A DNA stretch of 64,000 bases from an uncultured Methanobrevibacter sp. (GCF_934746965.1 NZ_CAKVFS010000003.1:170521-234520), one strand, 5' to 3'; shown: positions 37,421 to 48,286, counted from the stretch's first letter. Program-made: numbers and translations. The notes: a model not told the origin generated them from the letters alone.

Positions 37421-37835
37421 AACTCTAACTATTTTTATTTTTTACTAAATTTTTTTAATTAATCAACTTAAAAAATTAGTTGATTAAATAACAAGTTATT
37501 AAAAAACTACTTAGTTTTATTAAGGTTATTATGTAAAATTTTATAATAATAATAGAAATTATAAAAAAAATATGCTTTCATCATCATTTAATATCGAAGA
37601 ATTTTAATAATTTAACTAACTTTTATAATAAATATATACTACATTACAACATCAATATTATTATCTATGGAAATTCATCAAATTATAAAAAACAGTTATA
37701 GACTTTTTTAAGAAAAAATTAATTATTATATCCACTTGGGAAAAAACATACATATAAACTTCAAACATTTCATTTTAAAATATAAATTTAAAGATAATAA
37801 TTAAAAAGTTAATAATTTAAATTAAAAAAAAATAA
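37421..37835. other. Intergenic region with inverted repeat
   Basis: Over 400 AT-rich bases without a gene. A perfect 10-bp inverted repeat (TTAATCAACT at 37459-37468 and AGTTGATTAA at 37478-37487) follows the permease stop by about 40 bases and could be its terminator. Nothing else was recognised. Confidence 0.45.
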
Positions 37836-37864
37836 AAAAGGTAAAAACCTATTTCTTACCTTTT
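37836..37864 (-). terminator. Hairpin terminator overlapping the adhesin stop codon
   Basis: A 9-bp stem (AAAAGGTAA with TTACCTTTT). The loop contains the TAG stop at 37849, so the upstream arm is coding. T-rich sequence follows on the minus strand. Confidence 0.6.
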
Positions 37865-38805
37865 AATGGTCTTAAACCAAGTAAAGCTAAAACCATTAAT
37901 AAAATTAAAATAGGATTACCTGTAGCATTTTTTACATTAATTGATTTAGAATCAATTGGAACATCTTTACCATGATCTTCTATAGATAAATGAACAATAT
38001 TATTTGTAATATTTGTATTATTATCTGTGTTGTTTTCTGGAATGTTTGGCTTATCAATAACTTCAGTTGTATTATTAGCAGTCTTATTACCAGTCAAATC
38101 AGAACCTGCAACAACAACATTAGTAAAATTACCAGATCTAGTAGAATTGAAAACAACAGTGAAATTAGCTGACTTACCAACAGCTAAAGAACCAGTGTAG
38201 ACGAATTTATTTCCGTTTTTAATCCATTTATCACCAGTAAAGCTAGAATAAACTAAGCCCTCAGGAATATTTTCAATCACATAAACATTATTAAGATCAC
38301 AATCCCCAGTATTCTTAACAACAATAGTAAAACTAGTTTGATTACCTAAATAAATAACAGGATCATTAGCAAACTTAATAACACTTAAACTAGGACTATA
38401 AACAACAGTAGTATTATTAGCAGTCTTATTACCAGTCAAATCAGAACCTGCAACAACAACATTAGTAAAATTACCAGACATAACAGTATCAAAAATGATG
38501 TCAAAACTAGTGGATTCACCAGCTTTTAATGTAGTATTATATGTAAATTTACCATTGTTATAATACCAATTTTTACCTTTAAATGAATTGTAAACAAGAC
38601 CTTCAGGAACTTTTTCAACAACAAAAATATCATTCAAATCACAATCTCCAGTATTTTTAACAATAATAGTAAATACAGTCTGATTACCAATACAAATAGT
38701 CTTATTCAAAGAAATTTTTTCAATAACCATATTAGGTTTGATTACTTTAACAGTATCATTATCCACATTATTTGTATAATTAGTTTCTAGTGTACTTGTA
38801 ATCAC
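37849..38805 (-). pseudogene. C-terminal part of the adhesin split by an in-frame TGA
   Basis: 318 codons in the same frame as the gene ending at 38827, separated from it only by a TGA and seven codons (TGA AAT TGG ACA AAT ATT GTA AAA). The content is two DUF11-type repeats (NxTVFTIIVKNTGDCDLNDI and TSFTIVVKNTGDCDLNNV). A Pro/Asn linker and a C-terminal membrane helix (NPILILLMVLALLGL) with a basic tail (RPLKGKK) follow, forming a membrane anchor. The upstream piece ends in the middle of an equivalent DUF11 repeat (DKISFTLETIAIKV), so the two are one gene of about 1070 codons. GGA to TGA is a likely change. Without read-through the anchor is lost. Confidence 0.75.
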
Positions 38806-38826
38806 TTTTACAATATTTGTCCAATT

Positions 38827-41067
38827 TCATACTTTAATAGCAATTGTCTCTAAAGTAAAAGAAATTTTATCACCTGCAAGTAAAGTTCCAATATTCCAAA
38901 TAAAAGTATTGGAATTATTTTTTAATATGAACCCTTCAGGTAATGTATCATTTACAATAACATCCAATGCATCAACAGTACTATTATTCCAAACAGTAAT
39001 ATTCCAATACACTAAAGAACCATTAATAACGCAAGACACATTAGCAAATTTACTAATTATAACATCAGTAGGAGTAACATATGTATAATTATATGTTAAA
39101 ATAGATTGACCTACTGGAGTTAATGCAATGAAAAAATTAAAGATTTTATGTGTTCCATTTTCTAAAATTCTAGTATTATTTACATCACTAACTCTAAATC
39201 CATTATCATATTTATCTAAAATAAAGTCAATTTCATCTTTTACAGGAGAATCATCAGAACAATTCCTATAATCTGAATCAGTTAAAGCCCAAATTAAAGC
39301 TTGTAAATCATTTCTAGGACTATCATAGAAATAAATCGCTAATTTAACTAATTCTGAAACATCAGTATGACTAATAGAATTATATACATAAAATTCATTT
39401 ATGAAATATAAATAATCTAATGGAGCTCCTTCATATTTTTCAATACAATAATTAGGAGTAAATAAACTAATATCAAGTGGAGAAGAAATATTATAAACAG
39501 CAGATTCCTCAAACAAATTACTATTAGAATCAAATTCCGTTAATGCAATAATATCTTTAGCTAAATGTCCATGATTATCCGTGAAATTAGAATCAGAAAT
39601 ATAAGCATTTATTGAAAGAACAGCACCTACAAAATTTCCACTATTGTTTGTAAAAGTAGAATCCGAAATCCATATATAATTAGCATTTACTCCTGCACTT
39701 TTTCCAGCAATATTATTTTTGAAATCTGAATTTAAAATATCTCCCGAATTAGTATACAAAATACCATATCTTCCATAATTATTGGATATAGATGAATTTA
39801 TAATTGTAGCAGAAGTTGATTTGATTATTGTACGATAATATGCAATATTATCACTAATAAAAGAGTTTGATATATTTACTACAGCAGATGTTATAATTGA
39901 TGAAGCACCACTATTATTTACTAAAGTTGAATTATTTAAATTTAAAGTATCACACCAAACAACACCTGCATAAGCAGTGTTTGTTTTAGATTTTACAGAA
40001 TTATTAATGAAATTGGAATTTACAATATCAACATCCGTTCCATAAATACAACCACCAAAACACTCCATATCACTTATTGCAGAATTATTAGTAAAATTAG
40101 TGTTTGCAATATTAATAGGAGCTTTTTTGGCATAAATACAACCACCATCAATTAAGCTTTCTCCTATTGCATAATTGTTATTAAATTCTGAGTTTGAAAT
40201 ATTAATAGCATTTTTAGTAATAGTATAAATAACTCCTCCTTGTTTTGCAAAGTTATCACTGAAAACAGAATCAAATATATTAATTGATCCTCCAAAGAAA
40301 ATATTTCCACATTCTTTTGCAGAATTATTAATAAAAGTACTATTACTAATAATCAACTTACCTCCAGACATACTATAAATAACTCCACCATCACGGTTTG
40401 CAAAATTATTGCTAAACAAACAATTATCAACTTTTAAATTATTATTTGCAACAATAACTCCACCATAACCTCCAACGCGTGAAGGATTAACTGAATTATT
40501 ATTAAAATATGAATTAATAAGAGTCACATTTGTACATACTTGTGCATTGATAGCTCCAGCACCTAATTTAGCGAAATTATTTGAAAAATTTACATTATTA
40601 AAAATAATGCTAGTACTTATTTTATTTAAATTACATGCTCCTCCCCATGAACTAGAATTAGCATTAATTAAAGATACATTATTAATAATTAGATATTTAA
40701 TGGATACTGAATTTTTAAATATTGTACTTTCATGATTACCATCAATAATAAAATTATTACCATTGATAATCAAATTCTTATTAATTTCAATTCCATTACT
40801 CAAACTACTATCTTTATTTTTATCAAATTTATAATTTCTATCTAAATCGATAGTACCATTAGTATTTTGTTTAATTAAATTATTTAAATCTGTAAAACTA
40901 TTACCACTTATTTCATCACCAATAACAACATCATCACTATTTGAATTAGCAATAACTATATTATCAGAAACATCAGTTATATTATCTTGTGCACAAACTG
41001 CAGATAAACAGGTACACATCAATAATATTATTACCATATTGCCAATGAATAATTTTTTAAAATTCAT
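38827..41067 (-). CDS. Adhesin-like beta-helix protein, cut short by an in-frame TGA
   Basis: 746 aa. The signal peptide is clear (MNFKKLFIGNMVIILLMC, cleaving after AVCA near residue 24). A beta-helix follows over about residues 60-500, with repeated NSNFxNNSAxxGGxIY turns (Chlam_PMP/parallel beta-helix type). Then comes an all-alpha segment resembling a thioester or Cys-Gln region (about 545-640, including YLYFINEFYVYNSI and LQALIWALTDSDYRNC) and a DUF11 repeat that is interrupted by TGA. The missing end, 37849-38805, holds the membrane anchor, so this product would be secreted and released. I chose the ATG at 41067, which begins the signal peptide; the GTG at 41076 adds three residues. Confidence 0.8.
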   Translation of the reverse strand: MNFKKLFIGNMVIILLMCTCLSAVCAQDNITDVSDNIVIANSNSDDVVIGDEISGNSFTDLNNLIKQNTNGTIDLDRNYKFDKNKDSSLSNGIEINKNLIINGNNFIIDGNHESTIFKNSVSIKYLIINNVSLINANSSSWGGACNLNKISTSIIFNNVNFSNNFAKLGAGAINAQVCTNVTLINSYFNNNSVNPSRVGGYGGVIVANNNLKVDNCLFSNNFANRDGGVIYSMSGGKLIISNSTFINNSAKECGNIFFGGSINIFDSVFSDNFAKQGGVIYTITKNAINISNSEFNNNYAIGESLIDGGCIYAKKAPINIANTNFTNNSAISDMECFGGCIYGTDVDIVNSNFINNSVKSKTNTAYAGVVWCDTLNLNNSTLVNNSGASSIITSAVVNISNSFISDNIAYYRTIIKSTSATIINSSISNNYGRYGILYTNSGDILNSDFKNNIAGKSAGVNANYIWISDSTFTNNSGNFVGAVLSINAYISDSNFTDNHGHLAKDIIALTEFDSNSNLFEESAVYNISSPLDISLFTPNYCIEKYEGAPLDYLYFINEFYVYNSISHTDVSELVKLAIYFYDSPRNDLQALIWALTDSDYRNCSDDSPVKDEIDFILDKYDNGFRVSDVNNTRILENGTHKIFNFFIALTPVGQSILTYNYTYVTPTDVIISKFANVSCVINGSLVYWNITVWNNSTVDALDVIVNDTLPEGFILKNNSNTFIWNIGTLLAGDKISFTLETIAIKV

Positions 41068-41076
41068 AATAAACAC

Positions 41077-41614
41077 ATTTTTTTATAAAAACCCCTAAAA
41101 AAAGATTTCTTTTTTAGAATCATATTTCAAGTAATTAATAAAAAAATTTATTAATTTTTATTAGTTTGAGATTATATCAAAATATAATATATTCACAAAC
41201 TAAACCTATCTAAATAAACACAATATTATTCTCCAAAAAATACATTATCATTACAAAAATGATAAAAAATTTACAAATAATTATTATTTTTAAAAAATAG
41301 GCATATAATATATATTTTATAACAAATATTTAAATATTTTGTTTAATATGCAAATCAAGTTAAAATTTTTTAATTTTTTGCTGTGTATGTTACACACTAA
41401 CCATTCATTTTGAAAAATTTTTGTTATTATACTCATAAAATACCATTTTAATTGTTAAAACAAATATAATTTTAAAGAATTGTTAATATTTAAAAATAGT
41501 TTTTAATAAGCAATATATAATTTAAATTAAGTTATAATTACATACAAATAAAAAAAATAATGAAGTTTAAAGATTTAGATTAATCATCAATTATCAAAGT
41601 ACTCATTTTATGTT
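41077..41614. other. Long intergenic region
   Basis: About 540 bases, extremely AT-rich, with no credible gene. It includes the promoter area of the adhesin ending at 38827, where ATATAATATATT-like stretches near 41185 and 41305 are TATA candidates, and the 3' flank of the Asn-rich secreted protein. No RNA gene or repeat array was found. Confidence 0.45.
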
Positions 41615-42361
41615 TTATCTAAACATTAAATTAATTGGTGGATTAAATAATTCAAGAATCATTAAATCAGAAGATTCAAATGTATTTTTATTATTCAAAT
41701 AAGAAAAAACAGCTAAATTGACGAAAGAATGATAAATTTTTGAAAAAACACTCAAATAAAAATTTTGAGATAGCAATTGATTACAAAAAATTATTAAAGA
41801 AAACTCAAATGTTAAACTGATAGACACAATATTAAATTTTATTACAGAGAGATTATAAAAATTACATATTGAATTTTCATGATTATTTATAAAGTTATAA
41901 ATAACTAACTTATTAACATTCATATAACTATCATTATTAATCTTATTTAAACTAAAAACATAGTTAAAAATAGGATTATAGCTACAGATATTCTCTAAAT
42001 AATTTTCTTTATTAAATAAAAATTTTACATTCCTATTATTGAAATTAACTTTACTAAAATGATAAATAACAAAATTAATGCTTTTATTATTAGTAAAATT
42101 ACAATTATTTAACCTAGAAGATAAAATTTTATAATTGATAAATAAATTATAATATTTCATGTTAACATTACCTAAATAATCAATTCTATTAAAATTTTCA
42201 TAGTCACTATTAAAACTACTTTCTTCCAAACTTAAATAACAATCAATATCTAAATCATTATTTTGCAATGTTTTATAATTAATATTAATTATTTCTTCAA
42301 CTGATACAAAACCAATAGCAAGAAATACAATAGTTAATAAAATATTAATTTTTTTAAACAT
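41615..42361 (-). CDS. Asn-rich secreted hypothetical protein
   Basis: A 248-aa protein with a signal peptide (MFKKINILLTIVFLAIGFVS) followed by a strongly Asn-, Phe-, Tyr- and Ile-rich sequence. Short segments such as LNNCNFTNNKSINFVIYHFSKVNFNN look like worn beta-helix turns of adhesin-like proteins, without Gly-Gly turns or Ig-like domains. I chose the ATG at 42361 because GGAG lies 10 bases upstream; the frame could extend to 42376. It stands alone between two adhesin genes. It may be a degenerate adhesin fragment or a small secreted protein. Confidence 0.55.
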   Translation of the reverse strand: MFKKINILLTIVFLAIGFVSVEEIININYKTLQNNDLDIDCYLSLEESSFNSDYENFNRIDYLGNVNMKYYNLFINYKILSSRLNNCNFTNNKSINFVIYHFSKVNFNNRNVKFLFNKENYLENICSYNPIFNYVFSLNKINNDSYMNVNKLVIYNFINNHENSICNFYNLSVIKFNIVSISLTFEFSLIIFCNQLLSQNFYLSVFSKIYHSFVNLAVFSYLNNKNTFESSDLMILELFNPPINLMFR

Positions 42362-42376
42362 TACACTAAACTCCAT

Positions 42377-42791
42377 TAAATTTTCTAAATTTTTTTAGGA
42401 ATACAATGCTTTCGATTATATTAAAAAATCCATAATTGTGGCATATCTATTTAAACAATAATCTAATCGCAATATCATGCTAAAACTATCAAATATTTTT
42501 AAATATTAGTAAACACCTAATAGATAAATTTAATTAAATTTAATAATTTTTCAACATGATATATAAAAATTATTTTTAAATATATTTAAACTTTTGTTTA
42601 AATTATATACACTTTAATTATCAATAACTTTATTATATGAACAAAAAATAATTTTTAAGTATTATTCAATATTATAAATTAACATAAACTTAGCAAAAAA
42701 TAAATTAAATAAACAAAATATTATTTTAATCATATTTTTTAAAAAAAAATTAAAACTTAAATATATAAATTTTATAATAAAATAAAAAAAG
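42377..42791. other. Long intergenic region
   Basis: About 415 bases of AT-rich sequence between the Asn-rich gene and the terminator of the protease adhesin. Direct TATA-like stretches (ATATATAAA, near 42558) may serve the leftward Asn-rich gene. No coding potential or RNA was recognised. Confidence 0.4.
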
Positions 42792-42815
42792 AAAAGATTT
42801 TATTAAAAACCTTTT
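42792..42815 (-). terminator. Hairpin terminator of the protease adhesin gene
   Basis: A ten-pair stem with one G-U wobble (AAAAGATTTT with AAAACCTTTT-type arm), a 4-base loop and a run of T residues on the minus strand, 2 bases after the stop codon. Confidence 0.6.
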
Positions 42816-42817
42816 AA

Positions 42818-45800
42818 TTATTGAATTTTAATTGTATTACCAGTTTCAAATCCATCATACATAGAAGTAATAATGTATTCCCCTTTAATTAAATTAATAC
42901 TTAAAGCAGCAATACCATTTTCATCAGTATCTCTATGATAAAATACACCATTTACATTGAAAGTAACAGTTTTGTTAGCTAATGGATTACCATTACCATC
43001 TACAACTTTTGCATTGAATTTAGAACCATCATGATATTTCATTTCTAAATCACTAGTTTCTAATGTAGGTAACACAGTAACATTGTTTCCAAGTGCATAT
43101 TGACCATACATTGTAGTGATTATATAATTTCCTGGTCTTAAATTAATAGCTAAACTTGCAATACCATTTTCATCAGTTTCTCTGTAATAAAATACACCAT
43201 TAATATTAAAAGTAACTAATGTTCCACTAATAGGATATCCTTGATTATCTAAAATTTTAACAGAGAATTTTGAATCATTTTTATAATATTTAACTAAATC
43301 ATGAGCTTCAGTAATCTTAGATAATACAGTAACATTATTACCTATTTGCTCACCAGTGATTGGGTTAAATGTAGTTATAATATATGATCCTGAATGTAAG
43401 TTAATATTTAATTTAGCAGTACCATTTTCATTGGTAGTTCTATTGTAGAATACACCATTAATATTAAATGTAACAGTTACATTAGCTAATGGATTACCAT
43501 TTTCATCTAAAACAGTTGCATAGAATTGTGTACCATTTCTATAATATTTAATTATATTTTTAGTAATTATAGTTGATAATACATCAACAGTACTGTTTAT
43601 AGAAGTTCCAAAGTATTTTGAAGTTCCATTAAATGTAGTAGTTACATTATATTTTCCATGAACTAAATTAATAGCCATTGAAGCACTACCATTTTCATCA
43701 GTTACCCTAATATAATTCATACCATTAATAGATATAATTACACTCATGTTAGCTAATGGATTACCATAAATATCTTTTAGAACAACAACAAATTTTGTAC
43801 CATCATGATAATACATTATAATACTATCTGCATTAAAAATTGTTTTAATGGAATTGATTTCAATATTTTGAGATATATTCATTGGTTCATAGTTGTCTTT
43901 TGTGAAAATTACATTAATTGTGTAATTTCCATAAGTTAAGTTTTTAAATGTATATGAACCAGTACCATTAACATAAGTTAATGTGTAACGAGTATTATTT
44001 AAAAGAATTGTTAAATTTCCAGAGATATTTTCAGACAAGTTTACATTTACAGTAACATCCCTATAATCTTTATCAATAGTAACATTCATTCCAATTTCTT
44101 TTTTATCTACTGTAAAATTGGTAATTATATTACTTGGATTATATTGATTAGTACCAAGATAACTTGCAATAATTTGATATTGACCAACAGTCAATAAATC
44201 AGGAACTACAAAGGTAGTTGAACCATTAATAACCTCAACATAATAATCTTTGTTATTAATTCTTAGAATAACAGTGTCAGTTATACCATTGCCATTTGCA
44301 GAAATTAAATTAATATTAACTATTACATTTTCACCATAAATAATATCAGCAACATCAATAGTTAAATTTACATCATTTTTTGTTACACTAACAATACTTT
44401 GAGTGGTAGATTCATTATATAATGAATTATTTTTATAAATAGCAGAAACTACATAATCTTCTATTTTATCAAAGGTTACATTAATTTTTGCAACACCATT
44501 AACAACATTAGCAGTGTAATTTTTACCATCAATAGTGAATATAACTTCACCTAATTTAGCTAATTTACCTCTATCATCAAGAACAGTAGCTATAATTTCA
44601 GTTATTTCATTAACTTTAGTAGTAATATTATTTAAAGTAATTGTTGTATTTTGTTTATCATTAATTGTAAATGCTTTAATACATGCTACTTGGGAAGAAT
44701 ATTGATGATCATAACCTGAGAAAGTATAATCATACAAATCAATCCATTTTACACCATCATGACTAAAGTATGAAATTCCTGGTGAATAATAACATCTAGT
44801 TGTTGAAGATTGTTCTGAAATAGGAACAAGAGCATATCCTTCTCTTGGATTAGTAAGTTTAATAACAACTTTAAATATATCACCAATACTTACAGGAACC
44901 ACTTCTTTTAATGGAATTGTATAATATCCCATGTTTTCATGAGTACCACTTTGAGTAAGTTGTAATTTATCATTTACATAAATAGAAATTTCATAATCAA
45001 CAGTTGAGTTGAAATAAGTTGAAATAGCTGCAATTGCTTCATTACCAGTAGCATTGAAAATATTTTGATACCAAATAGTGTTTTTACCAGTAACTAAGTA
45101 ATCAGTCATACCAGCAATATCATATTGATAATTTTTATTATATCTTACAGTGTCATTTAAAATATATGTAAATGCTTGATTAGTTGCTCCTACCCTATAT
45201 GCTGATTTATCATAATAAGATATGTAGAAATAACCTTTATCTCCCCAAGAAGAACCCCAACTATTTTTAACAATAAACGCTCCGTCTCCTGCAGGAGTAG
45301 TAGCAAAGTTATATCTAGAATAATTATCATCCCAACCAACTACAGTAACTGCATGGTTTCCACCAGAAACATAAGGATAATAATAACTAGAACCTCTTAA
45401 ATAAGAAGCACTATGATAATATGAAATATATACTGCACCATATTTTAAAATAGCTTCTTTTATAGCATTATTATCAGTGTAGCTAGTACGTGCAGATAAA
45501 ACATGAATATTTTGAACATGTATTTCACTTTCTAAAACCGGAGAAAGAGTTCCCATATCATCAAATGGATCTAAAGTTGCATTAACTGGACCTAACCAAC
45601 TAGTTAAATAACCCATAGGCATTGTATTATATCCACCATTATTAGTTTCCATAGTCCAACCATAAGAAGAATACATTTCAATTAAATTTTTCATATTTTC
45701 TACAGAAAATACAAATGTTTTATTACTTGCTTTTAAAACACAAGATTCTAAAGAAGCAAGAGCTGCAAAAGCCCAACAATTACCAGAAGATTGTTGATCT

Positions 45801-47203
45801 TCAATAGGTGTTACATAACCTTCTTCAGCTAAATTATATCTAGCAGGTAAAGTTCCATTAAATTCAGATTTATAAACAAATAATGGATAATCATTACTAC
45901 TTGATACAATAGGAGAGAAATTAGATTGATTTAATATATTACTATTATAACTAGCTTTATTATCACTAAATATCACATTATCAATTGATAATTTAAGATT
46001 AGCATTGGAAAATATTGCTCCACCAAATCCAGTTGCTGCATTTGATTCAAATTCAGAATCTCTAATATTGAATTTAGTACAATTATCCGTGAATAATGCA
46101 CCACCATTTAAAGCAACATTTTTAGTAAAATTAGATTTTGTAATAGTTCCAGAACCATACATTTTATATACTGCTCCACCTTCATATCTAGCAAGGTTAT
46201 TCATAAAATTAGAGTTTGAAATAATTAAATCAGAATTTAAGCTACAGATTGCTCCTGCAAAGTTTGCAGAACAATTAACAATATTGGAATTTTTTATTTC
46301 TAAATCTGTAGATTTAGCATAAATAGCTCCACCAGCATCATCAATAGAACGACAATTTTCAAAAGTTGAATCTGTAATGGAAATTGAAGATTCATCTTCA
46401 GCAGCTATTGCACCACCAAACCAATGTGCAGAGTTATTAATAAACTTACAATTAGATATTGTAGCTTCACCATATGGTAAATAAATAGCACCACCATACA
46501 TTGCACTATTATTCATGAAAGTACAATTATATAATGTACATTTTGGTGAATTTGTATAATAAGTACCAGCATAATCTAAAGCTGCATAATTATATATAGC
46601 ACCACCATAAGCATTATTATAACCATATGTTCCAGTTTCATCATCTGCAGCTACTCCATTTTTAAATATTACATTAGTAGCTCCAACAGTACCATAATTT
46701 TTAACAGTAGCATGATTCAAAGTTATATCTTTTAAGGTTAAAGTATAACTACTACCAACAGTAAATGCAATACCATTAAATTTAATTATAGTATTTTGTG
46801 CACTTTCACCAACAATAGTCATTGAAGAATATACTCCTTTTTTATCATCTAGCTCATAGACTCCATCTGCAAAATGAGCTGTACATCCAGCGGATAACCT
46901 ATTATAATACAAATATTTATAAGGGTTAGACTGGGTTCCTTTACCATCACTAGCAGCAGATGCATTAAAGTAAATATCATTAGATCCAGTTAAAATATCT
47001 CCTGGATTATTAGAAGTATAAACAGCATAATTATTACTATCATCAATGACATCGTCATTACCAATATTTGAGAATTGAATTCCTTCATTACTAATAATTG
47101 TCTGATTATCAACAGAATCACTAGCAAATGTAGATGGAACAATTAGTAATAATAACAAAAATACTAAAAAAAGTATAATTGACTTATTAACACATTTAAC
47201 CAA
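42818..47203 (-). CDS. Adhesin-like protein with papain-family (C1) protease domain
   Basis: 1461 aa. The signal peptide (SIILFLVFLLLLLIVPSTFA) is followed by a beta-helix (about 60-440). A C1 cysteine protease domain comes next, with its catalytic set in order: Gln-Cys in DQQSSGNCWAFAA (near 475), His in GGNHAVTVVGWDD (near 615) and Asn in VKNSWGSSWGDKGYF (near 648). A lectin-like domain (about 680-860), Ig-like repeats, and the four C-terminal MYHDGT..NGVFY.R.TDENG repeats complete it. C1-lectin fusions are known in methanogen adhesins. It is probably anchored to the pseudomurein surface and could cut host or neighbour proteins. The TTG at 47203 has GGAGG 7 bases before it, favoured over the TTG at 47218. 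The gene is intact. Confidence 0.88.
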   Translation of the reverse strand: MVKCVNKSIILFLVFLLLLLIVPSTFASDSVDNQTIISNEGIQFSNIGNDDVIDDSNNYAVYTSNNPGDILTGSNDIYFNASAASDGKGTQSNPYKYLYYNRLSAGCTAHFADGVYELDDKKGVYSSMTIVGESAQNTIIKFNGIAFTVGSSYTLTLKDITLNHATVKNYGTVGATNVIFKNGVAADDETGTYGYNNAYGGAIYNYAALDYAGTYYTNSPKCTLYNCTFMNNSAMYGGAIYLPYGEATISNCKFINNSAHWFGGAIAAEDESSISITDSTFENCRSIDDAGGAIYAKSTDLEIKNSNIVNCSANFAGAICSLNSDLIISNSNFMNNLARYEGGAVYKMYGSGTITKSNFTKNVALNGGALFTDNCTKFNIRDSEFESNAATGFGGAIFSNANLKLSIDNVIFSDNKASYNSNILNQSNFSPIVSSSNDYPLFVYKSEFNGTLPARYNLAEEGYVTPIEDQQSSGNCWAFAALASLESCVLKASNKTFVFSVENMKNLIEMYSSYGWTMETNNGGYNTMPMGYLTSWLGPVNATLDPFDDMGTLSPVLESEIHVQNIHVLSARTSYTDNNAIKEAILKYGAVYISYYHSASYLRGSSYYYPYVSGGNHAVTVVGWDDNYSRYNFATTPAGDGAFIVKNSWGSSWGDKGYFYISYYDKSAYRVGATNQAFTYILNDTVRYNKNYQYDIAGMTDYLVTGKNTIWYQNIFNATGNEAIAAISTYFNSTVDYEISIYVNDKLQLTQSGTHENMGYYTIPLKEVVPVSIGDIFKVVIKLTNPREGYALVPISEQSSTTRCYYSPGISYFSHDGVKWIDLYDYTFSGYDHQYSSQVACIKAFTINDKQNTTITLNNITTKVNEITEIIATVLDDRGKLAKLGEVIFTIDGKNYTANVVNGVAKINVTFDKIEDYVVSAIYKNNSLYNESTTQSIVSVTKNDVNLTIDVADIIYGENVIVNINLISANGNGITDTVILRINNKDYYVEVINGSTTFVVPDLLTVGQYQIIASYLGTNQYNPSNIITNFTVDKKEIGMNVTIDKDYRDVTVNVNLSENISGNLTILLNNTRYTLTYVNGTGSYTFKNLTYGNYTINVIFTKDNYEPMNISQNIEINSIKTIFNADSIIMYYHDGTKFVVVLKDIYGNPLANMSVIISINGMNYIRVTDENGSASMAINLVHGKYNVTTTFNGTSKYFGTSINSTVDVLSTIITKNIIKYYRNGTQFYATVLDENGNPLANVTVTFNINGVFYNRTTNENGTAKLNINLHSGSYIITTFNPITGEQIGNNVTVLSKITEAHDLVKYYKNDSKFSVKILDNQGYPISGTLVTFNINGVFYYRETDENGIASLAINLRPGNYIITTMYGQYALGNNVTVLPTLETSDLEMKYHDGSKFNAKVVDGNGNPLANKTVTFNVNGVFYHRDTDENGIAALSINLIKGEYIITSMYDGFETGNTIKIQ

Positions 47204-47218
47204 TTTTTGTTCCTCCAA

Positions 47219-47531
47219 AATTTAATTTCATAATAACGTATAAATGTATATAAAATATTATTTTATACACTAATACATTAGATTTTATAATATAAAAATA
47301 CATACAACATTAATTTTAAAAAATAATAAAAATATAACCTAATTACAATTACATAGAACTAATTTTATTCAAAAAAAAGATCGATGTATCAAATATTTCA
47401 ATTAGAAATAATTTGAAAGCAAATTTAAAGTTTAAAATAAATTAAAACTGAATTATGAAAATCAATATTTAAATTTATATTCTAAAAAATACTAAAATTA
47501 TAATTAAATAAACTAAAGGAATATATTTATT
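47219..47531. other. Divergent promoter region
   Basis: 313 bases between the leftward protease adhesin and rightward thyA. A TATA candidate for the adhesin (minus TATATACATTTATACG, near 47235-47250) lies about 35 bases upstream of its start. For thyA, AAAGGA at about 47515-47520 is a possible ribosome binding site 12 bases before the ATG. No gene was seen. Confidence 0.45.
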
Positions 47532-48230
47532 ATGTTATCTATTAATCAATGTTATTTGGATTTTGTTAAAAAAATCTTAAATGAAGGAAAAGAAACATAT
47601 AAAGACAGTAATCATCATTTAAAAGAAAGTTTAGGTAATTTTTATATAATTGATGACCCATTAAACCTTAAATTTGCTGCAAAATACCAGCACATGACTA
47701 CAGACATGATGCTTAATGATATCAAAACAGGAAAATATGATATTGAAGGTTGTCCTATAAAAAGTGATGCACTTTATGAATATGTTAAATCATTTGAAAA
47801 CAGTGATGATCAAGGATTTGTATACACTTACCCAAATCGTATATTAGCACATTTCAATACAGACCAATTTGAAGTTATGAAAAAAAGAATGTTGCATGCA
47901 ATTGGAAGTAATCGTGCAGTAGCTGTTACCTACGACCCCAAATTAGACCAAGACAGAGAGGACATCCCATGTTTACAATTCATACAGTGCATTGTAAGAG
48001 ATAATAATCTAACTATACACTGTCTATTTAGATCGAATGACATTTACGGAGCATTCTACAGCAACATGTTTTTCATAGCATACATGGGAATTAAAATGAA
48101 AGAAGAATTAAATAAAGAACTAATCGGAGAAAAAGTTAACTTCGCAGGAATACATTACCATTCCACAAGTGGACATATTTACAATAATGATATGAAAGCT
48201 GCTAAAAAATTAATAGCTATTAATAAATAG
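47532..48230 (+). CDS. thyA: Thymidylate synthase, archaeal methanogen type
   Basis: A 232-aa cytoplasmic enzyme converting dUMP to dTMP; in methanogens the one-carbon donor is thought to be a methanopterin derivative. The ThyA signatures are present: the active-site segment DIPCLQFIQCIVRDNNLTIHCLFRSNDIYGAFYSNMF (about 154-190), with the catalytic Cys in PCLQF, the Arg/Ser/Asp of FRSND and Tyr/Asn of YGAFYSN. Near the end, GIHYHSTSGHIY matches the family pattern. The size agrees with the short methanogen version (about 220-240 aa) rather than bacterial ThyA (264 aa). It is monocistronic and essential for DNA synthesis. Confidence 0.9.
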   Translation: MLSINQCYLDFVKKILNEGKETYKDSNHHLKESLGNFYIIDDPLNLKFAAKYQHMTTDMMLNDIKTGKYDIEGCPIKSDALYEYVKSFENSDDQGFVYTYPNRILAHFNTDQFEVMKKRMLHAIGSNRAVAVTYDPKLDQDREDIPCLQFIQCIVRDNNLTIHCLFRSNDIYGAFYSNMFFIAYMGIKMKEELNKELIGEKVNFAGIHYHSTSGHIYNNDMKAAKKLIAINK

Positions 48231-48286
48231 CTACTTCAACTTTTTTTTAATTATAATTAATAATTGTTTTAAAAAAAGAAAAAAAA

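Noticed and set aside
38827..38829. TGA read as selenocysteine
   Set aside because: The context is an ordinary surface repeat with no selenoprotein role, and no SECIS-like hairpin was seen; a nonsense change from GGA is simpler.
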